A stretch of DNA of 39,883 nt. It comes from Gammaproteobacteria bacterium (lineage in GTDB: Bacteria > Pseudomonadota > Gammaproteobacteria > Steroidobacterales > JABDLF01). The position numbers were made by a program, and so were the translations under genes. Below the pieces are notes generated by a model. It had not been told where the DNA came from and did not search any database. It saw only the letters and a program-made list of their open reading frames with translations. Numbering within the stretch: position 1 is the first letter of the stretch; each line of letters opens with the position of its first letter. Below, one piece after another: positions 28,219 to 37,732 of this stretch. The stretch covers positions 1 through 39,883 of the forward strand of contig JABDLF010000009.1 of assembly GCA_013003115.1 (NCBI GenBank), given 5' to 3'.

Positions 28219-29267
28219 GGACGCGTACGAAAGCGCAGCACCTGGCCAGGCACGTCCGCCGGCGGCGGTGCTGATTCCAGCAGTACGTCGCCGAGCGAGA
28301 TAGCCCCCCGCAGCTTGTCGACGGAACCCAGCAAATGCAGATCAAAAACAAAGCTGTTGCCATTGACCGTCGAAATCTGCACGTCGTCTACAACCGAGAG
28401 GTTTTCAAGATGCGTAAGCACGCGCGCAAAATCTGCAACCGATGCTATGCCAACAATTTCGATTTGCACCTGATCGGTCTGCGAGGTTTCTCCGCCGACA
28501 ACAAACTTTCGAGCAAAAAAATCCGCCGCGTTTTCGATGCCCTCGGTAATGCCGCCCTCGCTCGCCATCACCGCTGATGCATAGTAAAGCTTCCAGTCGA
28601 CGCCGAGCCTGCGTCCAGCTCGCCGCCTCGCCCGCCCTACCAGAATTGCGTCTGCCTGATAACGCTCGGATGCTGACTCGACCGTCTGGTTGAAACCACC
28701 CCAGACATCAGCAAAGCTGATATTTTGACGATCCTGCGCATCCATCAGCGGAAACTTGATCGGCAAACCTCTGGCCTCAGCCGCCTTCACGATGGCATTC
28801 GCAACGCTGCCGTCGCTGTCAGAAGACAAAAGCACTCGCTGCCCGCCGCCATAGTCAATCGCCAGCCAGATGATTACCTCGGGCCGCTCCCTGCCCCATA
28901 CTGCGACGCCTGCTCCCGCAACCGCCTGACCCAGTGCGGCGCCATCAAAGGTCACTGACAAATAAAGCCCGTCGGACCCGGCCTCGTACCTGAAGACCTG
29001 TACGTAGGACGCAGCGTTGTCGAGAAGCGGCTCGAGTTCCGGACTGCGCGCGGCGCCCCGCGACCCGGCCACCCGAACAAGCACGGCCGCCAGAGCAGCG
29101 CCAATGGCTTCTTCGCGCACCTCGGCGGAACGATCCTCAACCGGAACCAGCGCGGTATAAAGATTGTCAACGCGTGCAGCCTGCGCAGCCCCGGCAAGAA
29201 ATAGCGCCATGAAGCTCGCGATAAAAGCCACGCCCGCAGTTAAAGGTGTTCGCACACTCAGCCTCAT
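28215..29267 (-). CDS. DUF2066 periplasmic protein
   Basis: This 350-residue exported protein has a signal peptide (about 1-30, ending GAAQAA) and the DUF2066 region: NLYTALVPVEDRSAEVREEAIGAAL, then VLVRVAGSRGA. The C-terminal half has a repeated mixed alpha-beta pattern. The function is unknown. The family is commonly found divergent from purM and upstream of hda in Gammaproteobacteria, as here. It starts with ATG at 29267 and its stop overlaps the PgsA-like gene. Confidence 0.88.
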   Translation of the reverse strand: MRLSVRTPLTAGVAFIASFMALFLAGAAQAARVDNLYTALVPVEDRSAEVREEAIGAALAAVLVRVAGSRGAARSPELEPLLDNAASYVQVFRYEAGSDGLYLSVTFDGAALGQAVAGAGVAVWGRERPEVIIWLAIDYGGGQRVLLSSDSDGSVANAIVKAAEARGLPIKFPLMDAQDRQNISFADVWGGFNQTVESASERYQADAILVGRARRRAGRRLGVDWKLYYASAVMASEGGITEGIENAADFFARKFVVGGETSQTDQVQIEIVGIASVADFARVLTHLENLSVVDDVQISTVNGNSFVFDLHLLGSVDKLRGAISLGDVLLESAPPPADVPGQVLRFRTRP

Positions 29268-29302
29268 GCTCGGTCAGTTGCGTCAAGCCAGATCCGGCCG
29301 GA

Positions 29303-29333
29303 TTGCCGTATAGGGCTTGCGCTTGTGTAGAAT
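29303..29333 (+). promoter_or_regulatory. Candidate purMN promoter
   Basis: TTGCCG at 29303-29308 and TAGAAT at 29328-29333 resemble sigma-70 -35 and -10 elements, but their 19-bp spacing is longer than ideal. They lie about 80 bases before the purM start. No clear PurR operator was recognised. Confidence 0.3.
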
Positions 29334-29411
29334 ATTGCCGCCCCCGAGCCAATGCCCGGCGACTGGCGGCATTATACCGATTGCAGGTCAGCGCGTTCCC
29401 GGGGGAGCATA

Positions 29412-30446
29412 TTGAAAGACACGGATTCATTGACATACCGCGATGCGGGCGTCGATATCGATGCCGGCGACGACCTCGTACAAGCCATTAAGCCCCTGGT
29501 CAAGGCAACCCACAGGCCCGGCGTCATGGGTCAACTGGGTGGCTTTGCGGGCCTTTTTGAACTTCCGCCAGGTAGCTATCGGCACCCCGTGCTCGTATCC
29601 GGCACGGACGGCGTTGGCACGAAGCTCAAACTCGCCGTTACAAACGACAAGCACGACAGCATTGGCATAGACCTGATCGGCATGTGCGCGAACGACGTCG
29701 CCGTGACTGGTGCCGAACCGCTGTTTTTCCTCGACTACTACGCCACCGGTAAGCTTACGGTTGCGGTCGCGCGAGACGTCATTTCAGGAATCGCGGAAGG
29801 CTGTCGCCAGGCAGGCATGGCCCTGATTGGCGGAGAAACCGCAGAAATGCCCGGCATGTACGCGGCGGGCGACTATGACCTGGCTGGCTTTTGCGTAGGT
29901 GTCGTAGAAAAAGACCAATTAATTGACGGATCGAGGATTGCAGACGGCGACGTAATCCTCGGGCTCGCCTCCAGCGGCCCTCATTCGAACGGCTATTCGC
30001 TGATCCGAAAAGTACTTGAGAGGTGCCCCGATCCCTCAAGCGAGCAGCTTGAAGGCGAAGGCGTCCTGACCTTGCTCATGGCCGCAACGCGAATCTATGT
30101 CCGCTCCATGCTAGCACTCTCAGGCGAGGTCAAGGTGAGTGCTTTTGCGCACATTACCGGCGGTGGGCTCCCAGAGAACCTGCCGCGGGTTCTGCCAGCG
30201 GGTTTCGGCGCCATAATCAGCGCGAAGAGCTGGGAGCGGCCACCCATATTCGAATGGCTGCAGACAACGGGAAATATCGCCGATGCCGAAATGCTACGCA
30301 CGTTTAACTGCGGCATCGGCATGGTCGCAATCGTAAGGGCCCGTGATGCGTCGAGGGCCACGGCGATACTCGAGGCCAATGGCGAGCGCGTTTTCGCTAT
30401 CGGCAAGGTTCACGCCGGCGGCGAAGGGCTCAGGATCGAGTCGTGA
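29412..30446 (+). CDS. purM: Phosphoribosylformylglycinamidine cyclo-ligase (AIR synthetase)
   Basis: PurM closes the imidazole ring to make AIR in purine synthesis. I chose a TTG start at 29412 because GGGGGAG lies at 29401-29407 just upstream, and the product then begins [18 protein letters not shown], in register with E. coli PurM. That gives 344 residues, near the usual 345. An ATG at 29352 would add 20 residues and has no SD. The ATP-binding GTDGVGTKL motif and the [11 protein letters not shown] segment are present. It is coupled to purN by a GTGA overlap. Confidence 0.95.
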   Translation: MKDTDSLTYRDAGVDIDAGDDLVQAIKPLVKATHRPGVMGQLGGFAGLFELPPGSYRHPVLVSGTDGVGTKLKLAVTNDKHDSIGIDLIGMCANDVAVTGAEPLFFLDYYATGKLTVAVARDVISGIAEGCRQAGMALIGGETAEMPGMYAAGDYDLAGFCVGVVEKDQLIDGSRIADGDVILGLASSGPHSNGYSLIRKVLERCPDPSSEQLEGEGVLTLLMAATRIYVRSMLALSGEVKVSAFAHITGGGLPENLPRVLPAGFGAIISAKSWERPPIFEWLQTTGNIADAEMLRTFNCGIGMVAIVRARDASRATAILEANGERVFAIGKVHAGGEGLRIES

Positions 30447-31147
30447 AATCACGACAAGCGCCAGCCGTGAGGATGGCCGTACTCGCCTCCGGAAACGGCA
30501 GTAACCTGCAGGCCATCATCGACAGGGTGAAATCGGGCACGCTAGCGGTCAACGTTGCCTTGGTGATCAGTGACCAGCCGCGTGCCCGCGCTCTGGAGCG
30601 CGCACGCGCAGCCCGCATCGAGACGCGCCTGATTTCACCTGTGGACTTTTCCGGTCCAGAGGACTGGAATGAGGCGATAAGCTCGGCCCTCACCGACGCC
30701 CGCATCGATTTCGTTGTTCTTGCGGGCTTCATGCGCATTATCGGCACGGCCGTGCTCGACGCATTTCCCGGGCGCATTCTGAATATCCATCCGTCGATAC
30801 TGCCGAAATATCCGGGGCTTGATACCTATGCGAGAGTGCTGGCGGCGGGCGACAAGGAGCATGGCACAAGCGTACATTTTGTAACGGAGCAGCTTGATGG
30901 CGGACCCCTGATCGCACAGGCGGTTATCCCCGTCAGTAAGGCGGACGATGAACAGTCCCTTCGCACTCGCATCCAGGCCACCGAGCACTGGCTTTATCCC
31001 CTGGTGCTTGGCTGGATTGCATCAGGCCGGGTAGTGATGCGGGAATCCGCAACATGGCTGGACGGCAAGAGACTGGCTGAGCCTCTGCGATTTACCGAAG
31101 ACGGCCCCGATACCCCTGCAACCGCGGTCAGGCCCGCGGCAACGTGA
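30443..31147 (+). CDS. purN: Phosphoribosylglycinamide formyltransferase
   Basis: PurN transfers a formyl group from 10-formyl-tetrahydrofolate to GAR. The product is 234 residues, about 20 longer than E. coli, with an extra low-complexity C-terminal tail ([13 protein letters not shown]). Key elements are [11 protein letters not shown] (phosphate binding), the catalytic Asn and His in [14 protein letters not shown], and the Asp in [10 protein letters not shown]. The GTG start overlaps the purM stop. The 3' end overlaps the convergent dcd gene by 20 bp, which accounts for the extra tail. Confidence 0.95.
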   Translation: MKSRQAPAVRMAVLASGNGSNLQAIIDRVKSGTLAVNVALVISDQPRARALERARAARIETRLISPVDFSGPEDWNEAISSALTDARIDFVVLAGFMRIIGTAVLDAFPGRILNIHPSILPKYPGLDTYARVLAAGDKEHGTSVHFVTEQLDGGPLIAQAVIPVSKADDEQSLRTRIQATEHWLYPLVLGWIASGRVVMRESATWLDGKRLAEPLRFTEDGPDTPATAVRPAAT

Positions 31148-31694
31148 CCCCCCGCTGCCCCTGGTATTTGCCCTGACGATCCCGATAAGAGGTCTCGCAA
31201 ACCTCATCAGACTCGAAGAAAAGCATTTGCGCGATGCCTTCGTTGGCGTAGATTTTGGCTGGCAGTGGCGTTGTGTTAGAGAACTCAAGGGTGACATGTC
31301 CTTCCCACTCGGGTTCCAGCGGCGTTACGTTCACGATTATCCCGCATCGCGCATACGTGGATTTGCCGAGGCAAATGGTAAGTACCTGCCGGGGAATACG
31401 AAAATACTCAACTGTTCTTGCCAGTGCGAATGAATTCGGTGGAATGATACAAACGTCGGACTTCAGATCGACGAAGCTGCTCGCATCGAAATTTTTCGGA
31501 TCCACGATGGCGGAATTGATGTTCGTGAATATCTTGAACTCGTCAGCACAGCGCACATCGTAACCGTAACTCGAGGTGCCAAATGAAACGCGCTCCGTAC
31601 CGTCTGAGGATCTTACCTGGCCGGCCTCAAACGGCTCGATCATTGCGCACTCCTCGGCCATGCGCCGTATCCAGCGATCTGATTTGATACTCAC
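31128..31694 (-). CDS. dcd: dCTP deaminase
   Basis: This 188-residue trimeric enzyme deaminates dCTP to dUTP, the main source of dUMP for thymidylate in many proteobacteria. Motifs are SYGYDVRC near the N-terminus, [11 protein letters not shown], and the catalytic Glu region [16 protein letters not shown], followed by the IAQMLFF segment. It starts with GTG at 31694 immediately after the mrp TAA stop, so it is co-translated with mrp. Its 3' end overlaps that of purN. Confidence 0.95.
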   Translation of the reverse strand: MSIKSDRWIRRMAEECAMIEPFEAGQVRSSDGTERVSFGTSSYGYDVRCADEFKIFTNINSAIVDPKNFDASSFVDLKSDVCIIPPNSFALARTVEYFRIPRQVLTICLGKSTYARCGIIVNVTPLEPEWEGHVTLEFSNTTPLPAKIYANEGIAQMLFFESDEVCETSYRDRQGKYQGQRGVTLPRA

Positions 31695-32789
31695 TTAGGT
31701 GTTCTCCACGACAATATTGGGGAAGCGGCCCGCATAGCTTCTTGCCGCAAGCGACAGCACAGCGCTTGCCCGCAATGCGACGTTTCGATAGCCGGTGGCA
31801 ATTTCGCTTTCCGGCGCCGCAATGACGCTGGGCTTGCCCGCATCCGTTTCTTCTCGTATCGAAATATCGAGGGGAAGGCGGCCCAGCAGCGGAACATCGA
31901 ACTGCTCTGCCATGCGCGACCCGCCGCCACTGCCGAAGATTGCCTCAACGTGACCACACTGCGAGCAAATATGTGTACTCATATTTTCGACAATTCCGAG
32001 AACATTTACATTGACCTTTCTGAACATGTTGAGTCCCTTGCGCGCGTCCAGCAGCGCTATATCCTGAGGTGTGGTCACGATGATGGCACCGCTGACGGGC
32101 ACCCGCTGACTCAGGGTCAGCTGGATATCACCCGTTCCCGGCGGCATATCGACGATCAGGTAGTCCAGTTCGCCCCAGCGTGTGTCCGAGATCAGCTGGC
32201 TGAGCGCCTGTGTCACCATCGGGCCGCGCCACACCATAGGCTGCTCTTCATCGATCAGAAAACCGATGGACATGCACTCGATTCCGTGGCCCCGCAGCGG
32301 TTTCATGCTGCTATTGTCGACGGTTTCGGGCCGCTGGCCCGAAAGACCGAGCATCCGGGGCTGGCTGGGACCATAAATATCGGCGTCGAGTATCCCCACG
32401 CTGGCACCCTCGGCGGCCAAGGCTAGCGCCACATTCACCGCCGTGGTTGATTTCCCGACGCCACCCTTGCCCGAAGCTACGGCAATGATATTTTTGATTT
32501 TACCCACAGGTTTAAGGTTGCCTTGCACCGCGTGCGACACAATTTTCGAGGTAACCGAAACTTCCACGCTTTCAACCCCGGGCATACGACCAAGCAACCG
32601 CGTCAGCGACGCCTTGAGCTCGGCGGCGTATTTCTTCGCCGGGAACCCCAGCTCAATTTCCAGCACCGCCCGGCCGTCTGTAAAATGCAGCGCCTTGATC
32701 GTTTTTGCTTCATCAAGCGACACGCCCAGCATGGGATCTTTGAACTGGCCGAGGGCCTCGATCAGGTCTTCTTTTTTGCTCTCGGACAT
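31695..32789 (-). CDS. mrp: Mrp/ApbC iron-sulfur cluster carrier ATPase
   Basis: Mrp/ApbC is a P-loop ATPase that carries or delivers iron-sulfur clusters to apoproteins. The product is 364 residues. An N-terminal MIP18/DUF59-like domain covers about 1-90. The deviant Walker A GKGGVGKST lies at 107-115. A CxxC pair in THICSQCGH is the likely cluster site shared between two subunits. In E. coli mrp is directly divergent from metG; here about 6.3 kb of other genes lies between them. dcd follows directly. Confidence 0.95.
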   Translation of the reverse strand: MSESKKEDLIEALGQFKDPMLGVSLDEAKTIKALHFTDGRAVLEIELGFPAKKYAAELKASLTRLLGRMPGVESVEVSVTSKIVSHAVQGNLKPVGKIKNIIAVASGKGGVGKSTTAVNVALALAAEGASVGILDADIYGPSQPRMLGLSGQRPETVDNSSMKPLRGHGIECMSIGFLIDEEQPMVWRGPMVTQALSQLISDTRWGELDYLIVDMPPGTGDIQLTLSQRVPVSGAIIVTTPQDIALLDARKGLNMFRKVNVNVLGIVENMSTHICSQCGHVEAIFGSGGGSRMAEQFDVPLLGRLPLDISIREETDAGKPSVIAAPESEIATGYRNVALRASAVLSLAARSYAGRFPNIVVENT

Positions 32790-33125
32790 TAGAAAAAGTC
32801 TTTTTTCGCGAACTGTTTTTTCGATAAACGCCGGCGGTCAGGTTATGGACATGTCAGCATTCTGACGATGACCTCCCGCGCCGGAGTCCATTATGTAAAA
32901 ATACGCACTGCTGCCGGCTACCTGCCCTGCGGGATAAAGGGCTAGCCACTCGCCGCGACAGGCATGTAATGGTAACCTTTTTGAGGGCCGTCGTTTGGAA
33001 AAGGAGGGCGGCCCGAAGGCAATGCGAATTCTGGCCCGTAAGACTGAGTCCATTGATGCCACCGCATCTTGCGGACGATGGGCTGAGGCATTGTAGTAAA
33101 GCACGCCGATTGCTTAAGGAAATCA
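32790..33125. other. Divergent intergenic region between mrp and the HEAT-kinase gene
   Basis: No protein gene is supported; the short open frames on the minus strand lack ribosome binding sites. A perfect small hairpin GTCAG-CATT-CTGAC lies at 32853-32866. AT-rich runs near 32790-32830 and 32893-32905 could carry promoters for the two divergent genes, but I cannot assign -35/-10 pairs with confidence. No sigma-54 or c-di-GMP riboswitch pattern was recognised. Confidence 0.4.
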
Positions 33126-35561
33126 GTGAAGTTTATCCGCAACATCCAGGCGCAACGGCTGCTTGACCAGATCATGGCCGCCAGCGACCCCACCGACGAG
33201 GCTACGGCCAAGATCGTGGACAAGGCCGCCAGGCTCGGCGGGGCTGCGGTACCCAAAGTATACGAACAGCTGGAAATAGCCGATAAGAAGCAGATGGTCG
33301 TCCTGGTGGATCTGCTCGCGCGCCTGCTCAACGATAAAAACCTCGACTATTTTGTGCAGGGCCTCGCCCACGCGCACCAAAAAGTCGTACAGGGCGTTTC
33401 CTGGGCAATGATCAGTAAAGACAATTTTGACCCGAACCGGCTTCTGGCACATCTCGGCGACCCGAAAATATCCAAAGCAGGCCTCATTGAGGTGCTCAGG
33501 CAACACAAAGAGCGTCTGCGGCTCAGCGGCCTGATGCAGCAGGCCTACGGGCTGGACGAGACCGAGAAGCGTGACGTTATGCGCATCGTCGGAGAAATAG
33601 CCGACGAATCGCTGGTGCCGGACCTGATCAGCCGCACAAGCGGCAAAGATACGACCATTCGTGAGCAAATCGTGCGGATTCTGGGTCGATTCAACCGACC
33701 CGATGTGCAGCAGGCACTGCAGCGTCAGCTGATGGACTCCGAACCGTCCATTCGCGAGGCAGCTCTCGACTCGCTGAAAAAGATGGACGGTGATCTGGAC
33801 GTTAAGGTGCTTTGCGGACTGCTTCTCGACGGCGATGTAAAAATACAGGGCAAGGCGGTGGACCTGCTGATCAAAGTCAACCACCCGGACACGACGCTCT
33901 ACCTGCTCGATGCGCTGAAGGATGATTCAGAGTACGCACGGCGCGCAGCCGTTGAGGTGCTGAATGAAGTTGGCAACGCCGGTTCAATCAAGCAGCTTTT
34001 GTCTGCGGTTCAGGACGAAGACTGGTGGGTGCGCGGTCGGGCTGCGGATGCGCTCGCGAAGATTGGCGGTCCCAAGGTTGTTGACGCCGTGCTCGAACTT
34101 ATACGCGATGACGACGAATCGATTCGCCGGGCAGCCATCGAGATTCTTAATGCAACCAAGGACGAGCGCGCGTTCGACCATCTCGTCGAGGCACTGGAAG
34201 ATTCGGACTGGTGGGTGCGCGAGCGCGCAGTTGATGCGCTTGCAGAGATAGGCAACCCGCAGGCCGTCCCGGCGCTGATGAAAATGCTCAAAAAACGCGA
34301 TCAGGCCGCGCCGGTTGTGGTGCGGGCGCTGGCTAAGCTGGGCAGCCACAAGATTGTGAGTGAACTGCTCGCCCTTGCCGCAAGTTCCGACAAGACCCTG
34401 AAAGTCGAAGCCCTGAAAGCGGTGGGTCAATTGACCAACCGGGAACAGTCTACAAAGGTCAAGCAACACATCACGCGACTGGTGAGCGACGAACTCGACG
34501 ATGTTAAAACCATTGCGGTGGAGGCTATCGCCCGCATTGACGCCAGGATGGCCAAACCGCGCGACGCCAAACGGGCGCTGGCTGAGGAAACCGCTGGCGC
34601 GCTCAAGGACGACACCGGCGCTCATGCAGATGCCAGCAAGACGCTGCTGGTCGAGGGAGAGGGGCTGGCCAAAGCACTGGAGGCCGCGGCGAAGAGCAGG
34701 CGGCTGGATATCAGCAAGCTTTCGCCAGGCGAGGTCCTCGAGAATCGCTACAAATACGTTCAGCGTATCGGCAAGGGCGCCTTCGGTACGGTGCTGCTCA
34801 TGGAAGACACGGCCGTGGATGAAGAAATTATTCTCAAGTTCCTGAATGCACAAATAGCGTCAGATGAGGAAATGATGCAGCGCTTCGTGCACGAATTGCG
34901 CTATTCGCGGAAGATTACTCACCCGAACGTAATCAGGATCTATGACTTCCTGAGCATAGGCGGCCTTTACGCGATTTCAATGGAGTACTTTCCTTCGCAC
35001 ACCCTCGGCGCCGAACTGGTTGATGACGAACCGCTGGAGCTGAACCGGGTTCTCAAGTTTTCGCGCGACATCGCGGCGGGTATGACTGCAGCCCACGGCG
35101 TTGGCATTGTCCATCGCGACCTGAAGCCGGCGAACATCCTCATCAACGATGAAGGAATCCTGAAGGTGGTGGACTTCGGCGTCGCAGCCGCACAGTCGGC
35201 CAACGAAAGCGCCGACTTAACCAAAACCGGCTACGTGATTGGCTCGCCAAAATACATGGCGCCCGAGCAGATTCTCGGCAAAAAAGTAGCCGAGACTTCG
35301 GATATCTACAGCACGGGCGTAATCATGTACGAAATGCTGACAGGCAAACCGCCCTATACCAAGGGCGATCATATGGCTGTCATGTATCAGCACGTGCAGG
35401 GCGGCGCACCAGAACCCAAGGCTGTCAATCCCGATATTCCTGACGAACTCAACGATGTCGTTGTAAAATGCATGGCCCTTGCTCCTGAGGACCGGCATCA
35501 GACAATGGAAGAACTAGTAAGCATATTCGATGACCTGATGGCCAGGGCAACCGCCGGCTAA
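33126..35561 (+). CDS. HEAT-repeat / Hanks-type Ser/Thr protein kinase fusion
   Basis: This is an 811-residue soluble fusion with no signal peptide or membrane helix. Residues about 1-460 form HEAT repeats; the best copies, near 295-385, share a DWWVRxRAxDALAxIG pattern. After a linker rich in Ala and Lys (about 465-535) comes a complete Hanks kinase domain. It has the P-loop GKGAFG (549-554), ATP-anchoring K571, HRD with following Lys and Asn (663-670), DFG (683-685) and APE (712-714). The activation loop has several Thr and Ser, so the kinase looks active. The start is GTG at 33126 with AAGGA 5 bp upstream. The stop overlaps the PilT-type gene by 1 bp (TAATG). A role controlling the PilT-like motors is inferred from coupling. 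Confidence 0.92.
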   Translation: MKFIRNIQAQRLLDQIMAASDPTDEATAKIVDKAARLGGAAVPKVYEQLEIADKKQMVVLVDLLARLLNDKNLDYFVQGLAHAHQKVVQGVSWAMISKDNFDPNRLLAHLGDPKISKAGLIEVLRQHKERLRLSGLMQQAYGLDETEKRDVMRIVGEIADESLVPDLISRTSGKDTTIREQIVRILGRFNRPDVQQALQRQLMDSEPSIREAALDSLKKMDGDLDVKVLCGLLLDGDVKIQGKAVDLLIKVNHPDTTLYLLDALKDDSEYARRAAVEVLNEVGNAGSIKQLLSAVQDEDWWVRGRAADALAKIGGPKVVDAVLELIRDDDESIRRAAIEILNATKDERAFDHLVEALEDSDWWVRERAVDALAEIGNPQAVPALMKMLKKRDQAAPVVVRALAKLGSHKIVSELLALAASSDKTLKVEALKAVGQLTNREQSTKVKQHITRLVSDELDDVKTIAVEAIARIDARMAKPRDAKRALAEETAGALKDDTGAHADASKTLLVEGEGLAKALEAAAKSRRLDISKLSPGEVLENRYKYVQRIGKGAFGTVLLMEDTAVDEEIILKFLNAQIASDEEMMQRFVHELRYSRKITHPNVIRIYDFLSIGGLYAISMEYFPSHTLGAELVDDEPLELNRVLKFSRDIAAGMTAAHGVGIVHRDLKPANILINDEGILKVVDFGVAAAQSANESADLTKTGYVIGSPKYMAPEQILGKKVAETSDIYSTGVIMYEMLTGKPPYTKGDHMAVMYQHVQGGAPEPKAVNPDIPDELNDVVVKCMALAPEDRHQTMEELVSIFDDLMARATAG

Positions 35562-36649
35562 TGGCCAGAATCGACGCGTTTCTTAAGCTGGGTCAGGCCC
35601 AGGGCTGCTCCGACGTGCATCTTGCAGTAGGGCTGCCGCCTCTGCTGCGCATGCACGGCGAGCTGATGCCCATCAAGTTTCGCGATTTGCCCGAGTCCGA
35701 ACTCGAGTCCTACATCGCCGAGATCCTCACGGACAACCAGGCTCAGAAACTCAGGTCAGGCAAAGATGTCGACTTCTCTTACATGGCGCCGGAGGTCGGG
35801 CGATTCCGTGTAAATGTCTATCGCAAAGCCACCGGGCTGGGTGCGACCTTACGGTTCGTTCCCAAGGATATTCCGAGCCTGCAGAAGCTGGGCCTCCCGC
35901 CTGTAGTGGAGAAGCTGACGCAGCATCACCAGGGCATGGTTCTGGTGACGGGGTCGACCGGCACCGGAAAATCGACCACTCTCGCCGCAATGATCGACAG
36001 CATTAATACGAACAGCAAAGCAAATATAATCAGCCTCGAAGATCCAATAGAATTCATCCACCCCAGCAAGCGCTCCCAGGTTATCCAGCGCGAAGTGGGG
36101 ACTCATGTGCCGAGCTTCGCGGCCGGCCTGCGCGCTGCGCTGCGCGAAGATCCGGATGTCATTCTTGTCGGCGAGATGCGCGATCCCGAAACCATTAGTA
36201 TGGCGATGATGGCTGCGGAAACCGGCCACCTGGTTCTCGGCACGCTGCATACGACCGGCGCCATAAAGACTATCGACCGGATTATTGACGCATTGCCCTC
36301 GGATCAGCGCGAACAGGTTAAGAGCTTTCTGAGTCAGAGCCTGATCGGCGTCATAAGCCAGATTCTTTTGCGCACGCCTGACGGCAAGAACCGGCGAGCC
36401 CTTGTCGAAGTCATGGTGATGAACCGGGCCATTGCCAAACTGATAACGAGCGAGCAGACCCACCAGCTGACGACGGCACTTCAGACTGGCAAGGACCAGG
36501 GCATGCAGCTGATGGACCAGGCCCTGCTTGATGCCGTCGTAAGAAAGCAGGTCGATCCCAACGAGGCGTTCTTCCACGCTGTCGACAAGCGGCCGTTTGT
36601 GCGCCACATTACCGATCGAAGCATTCTGCCCAAAGAACACCTGAGCTAG
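35561..36649 (+). CDS. PilT/PilU-type twitching motility ATPase (first paralogue)
   Basis: This 362-residue secretion-superfamily ATPase is of the pilus retraction type. An N-terminal PAS-like domain contains the GCSDVHLAVGLPPLLRMHGEL segment. Walker A is GSTGTGKST (131-139). The Asp box carries SLEDPIEFIH, the Walker B GEMRD has E205, and the His box is LGTLHTTGAIKTIDR. The classical PilT AIRNLIRE motif is changed to AIAKLI, closer to PilU-like paralogues. It is translationally coupled to the upstream HEAT-kinase. No pilin or assembly gene is nearby, so it may serve type IV pili encoded elsewhere or another motor. Confidence 0.9.
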   Translation: MARIDAFLKLGQAQGCSDVHLAVGLPPLLRMHGELMPIKFRDLPESELESYIAEILTDNQAQKLRSGKDVDFSYMAPEVGRFRVNVYRKATGLGATLRFVPKDIPSLQKLGLPPVVEKLTQHHQGMVLVTGSTGTGKSTTLAAMIDSINTNSKANIISLEDPIEFIHPSKRSQVIQREVGTHVPSFAAGLRAALREDPDVILVGEMRDPETISMAMMAAETGHLVLGTLHTTGAIKTIDRIIDALPSDQREQVKSFLSQSLIGVISQILLRTPDGKNRRALVEVMVMNRAIAKLITSEQTHQLTTALQTGKDQGMQLMDQALLDAVVRKQVDPNEAFFHAVDKRPFVRHITDRSILPKEHLS

Positions 36650-36655
36650 CCTGAA

Positions 36656-37732
36656 GTGAACCAGATCGACTCATTCCTGAAGATGGCCCTTGAGAAAAAG
36701 GGGTCAGATCTGCACATCCTCGCTGGCGATGCCGCGCGCGTGCGCATCAACGGCGACCTGCAGGTTCTGCACCAGGATCCTCTCGATCAAGAGAATGTGA
36801 AAGAAATGCTCATGGAAATCATGCATGAGAACGCGCGGGAGGTTTTTGCGGCGAATGATGGCTGCGACTTTGCGTACAGCATTCATGATGTTGCCCGATT
36901 CAGGGTAAACGTGTTTCGTCACCTCGGCGGCCTTGGGGCTGTTTTCCGCGCCATACCCAATGCGGCGCTCAGCTTTGAGGAACTGAATCTTCCCGAGGTC
37001 ATGGCTAATATGTGCCTGCACAAGCAGGGCATGATCCTGGTGACGGGCAAAACCGGATCGGGAAAATCCACCACCCTCGCCGCGATGATTGACTACATCA
37101 ATTCCAGGAAGGGCGTCCACATCATCACCATCGAAGACCCCATCGAATTCGTCCATCATCGGAAGAAGGCGCTGATCAGCCAGCGCGAGGTAGGCGTTCA
37201 CACCGACAGCTTTGCCGAGGCCCTGCACTCGGCCCTGCGAGAAGACCCTGATGTTGTGCTGGTGGGTGAATTGCGCGACCTCGAAACGGTCAGCATTGCA
37301 GTGACTGCAGCGGAGACGGGCATCCTGGTTATGGGAACCCTGCACACTAACGGCGCAGCACCGACCATTGACCGGCTCATCAACATGTTTCCGGTAGATC
37401 GGCAGGCCGGCATCAGGACGATGCTGTCAACGTCTCTGCGTGGCGTTGTCTCTCAGCAGCTGGTCAAGCGAAAAGACGACAAAGGCAGAATGGCGGCGCT
37501 GGAAATCCTGGTCAACAGCTCGGCGATCGGCAACCTGATCAGACAGGGTAAAATCGATCAGCTGGAGAACGCGATTCAGTCGGGGGCAGCGCTTGGCATG
37601 CGCTCCATGGATAGCTCACTCAAGGAGTTGCTGGATCAGCGATTCATCGCCGGCGAAGAAGCCTATCTCAAGGCGTTTAACAAGCAGACATTCGAGGTTT
37701 ACGCTCCCCGCGAAAAGAAGAAAGCGGGCTAA
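36656..37732 (+). CDS. PilT-type twitching motility ATPase (second paralogue)
   Basis: This second retraction ATPase has 358 residues and shares the whole layout of its neighbour. It has an N-terminal GSDLHILAGDAARVRINGDL domain, Walker A GKTGSGKST (131-139), TIEDPIEFVH, Walker B GELRD with E205 (Met replaced by Leu) and the His box MGTLHTNGAAPTIDR. The AIGNLIRQ segment is close to the PilT AIRNLIRE motif needed for retraction in Pseudomonas. The GTG start lies 6 bp after the first ATPase, with a weak SD. Its stop interlocks with that of the convergent coiled-coil gene (CTAA). Confidence 0.9.
   Translation: MNQIDSFLKMALEKKGSDLHILAGDAARVRINGDLQVLHQDPLDQENVKEMLMEIMHENAREVFAANDGCDFAYSIHDVARFRVNVFRHLGGLGAVFRAIPNAALSFEELNLPEVMANMCLHKQGMILVTGKTGSGKSTTLAAMIDYINSRKGVHIITIEDPIEFVHHRKKALISQREVGVHTDSFAEALHSALREDPDVVLVGELRDLETVSIAVTAAETGILVMGTLHTNGAAPTIDRLINMFPVDRQAGIRTMLSTSLRGVVSQQLVKRKDDKGRMAALEILVNSSAIGNLIRQGKIDQLENAIQSGAALGMRSMDSSLKELLDQRFIAGEEAYLKAFNKQTFEVYAPREKKKAG

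Noticed and set aside
33984-34853. 289-codon open frame on the minus strand
   Set aside because: It is antisense to the HEAT repeats; repeat codon usage keeps the reverse frame open.
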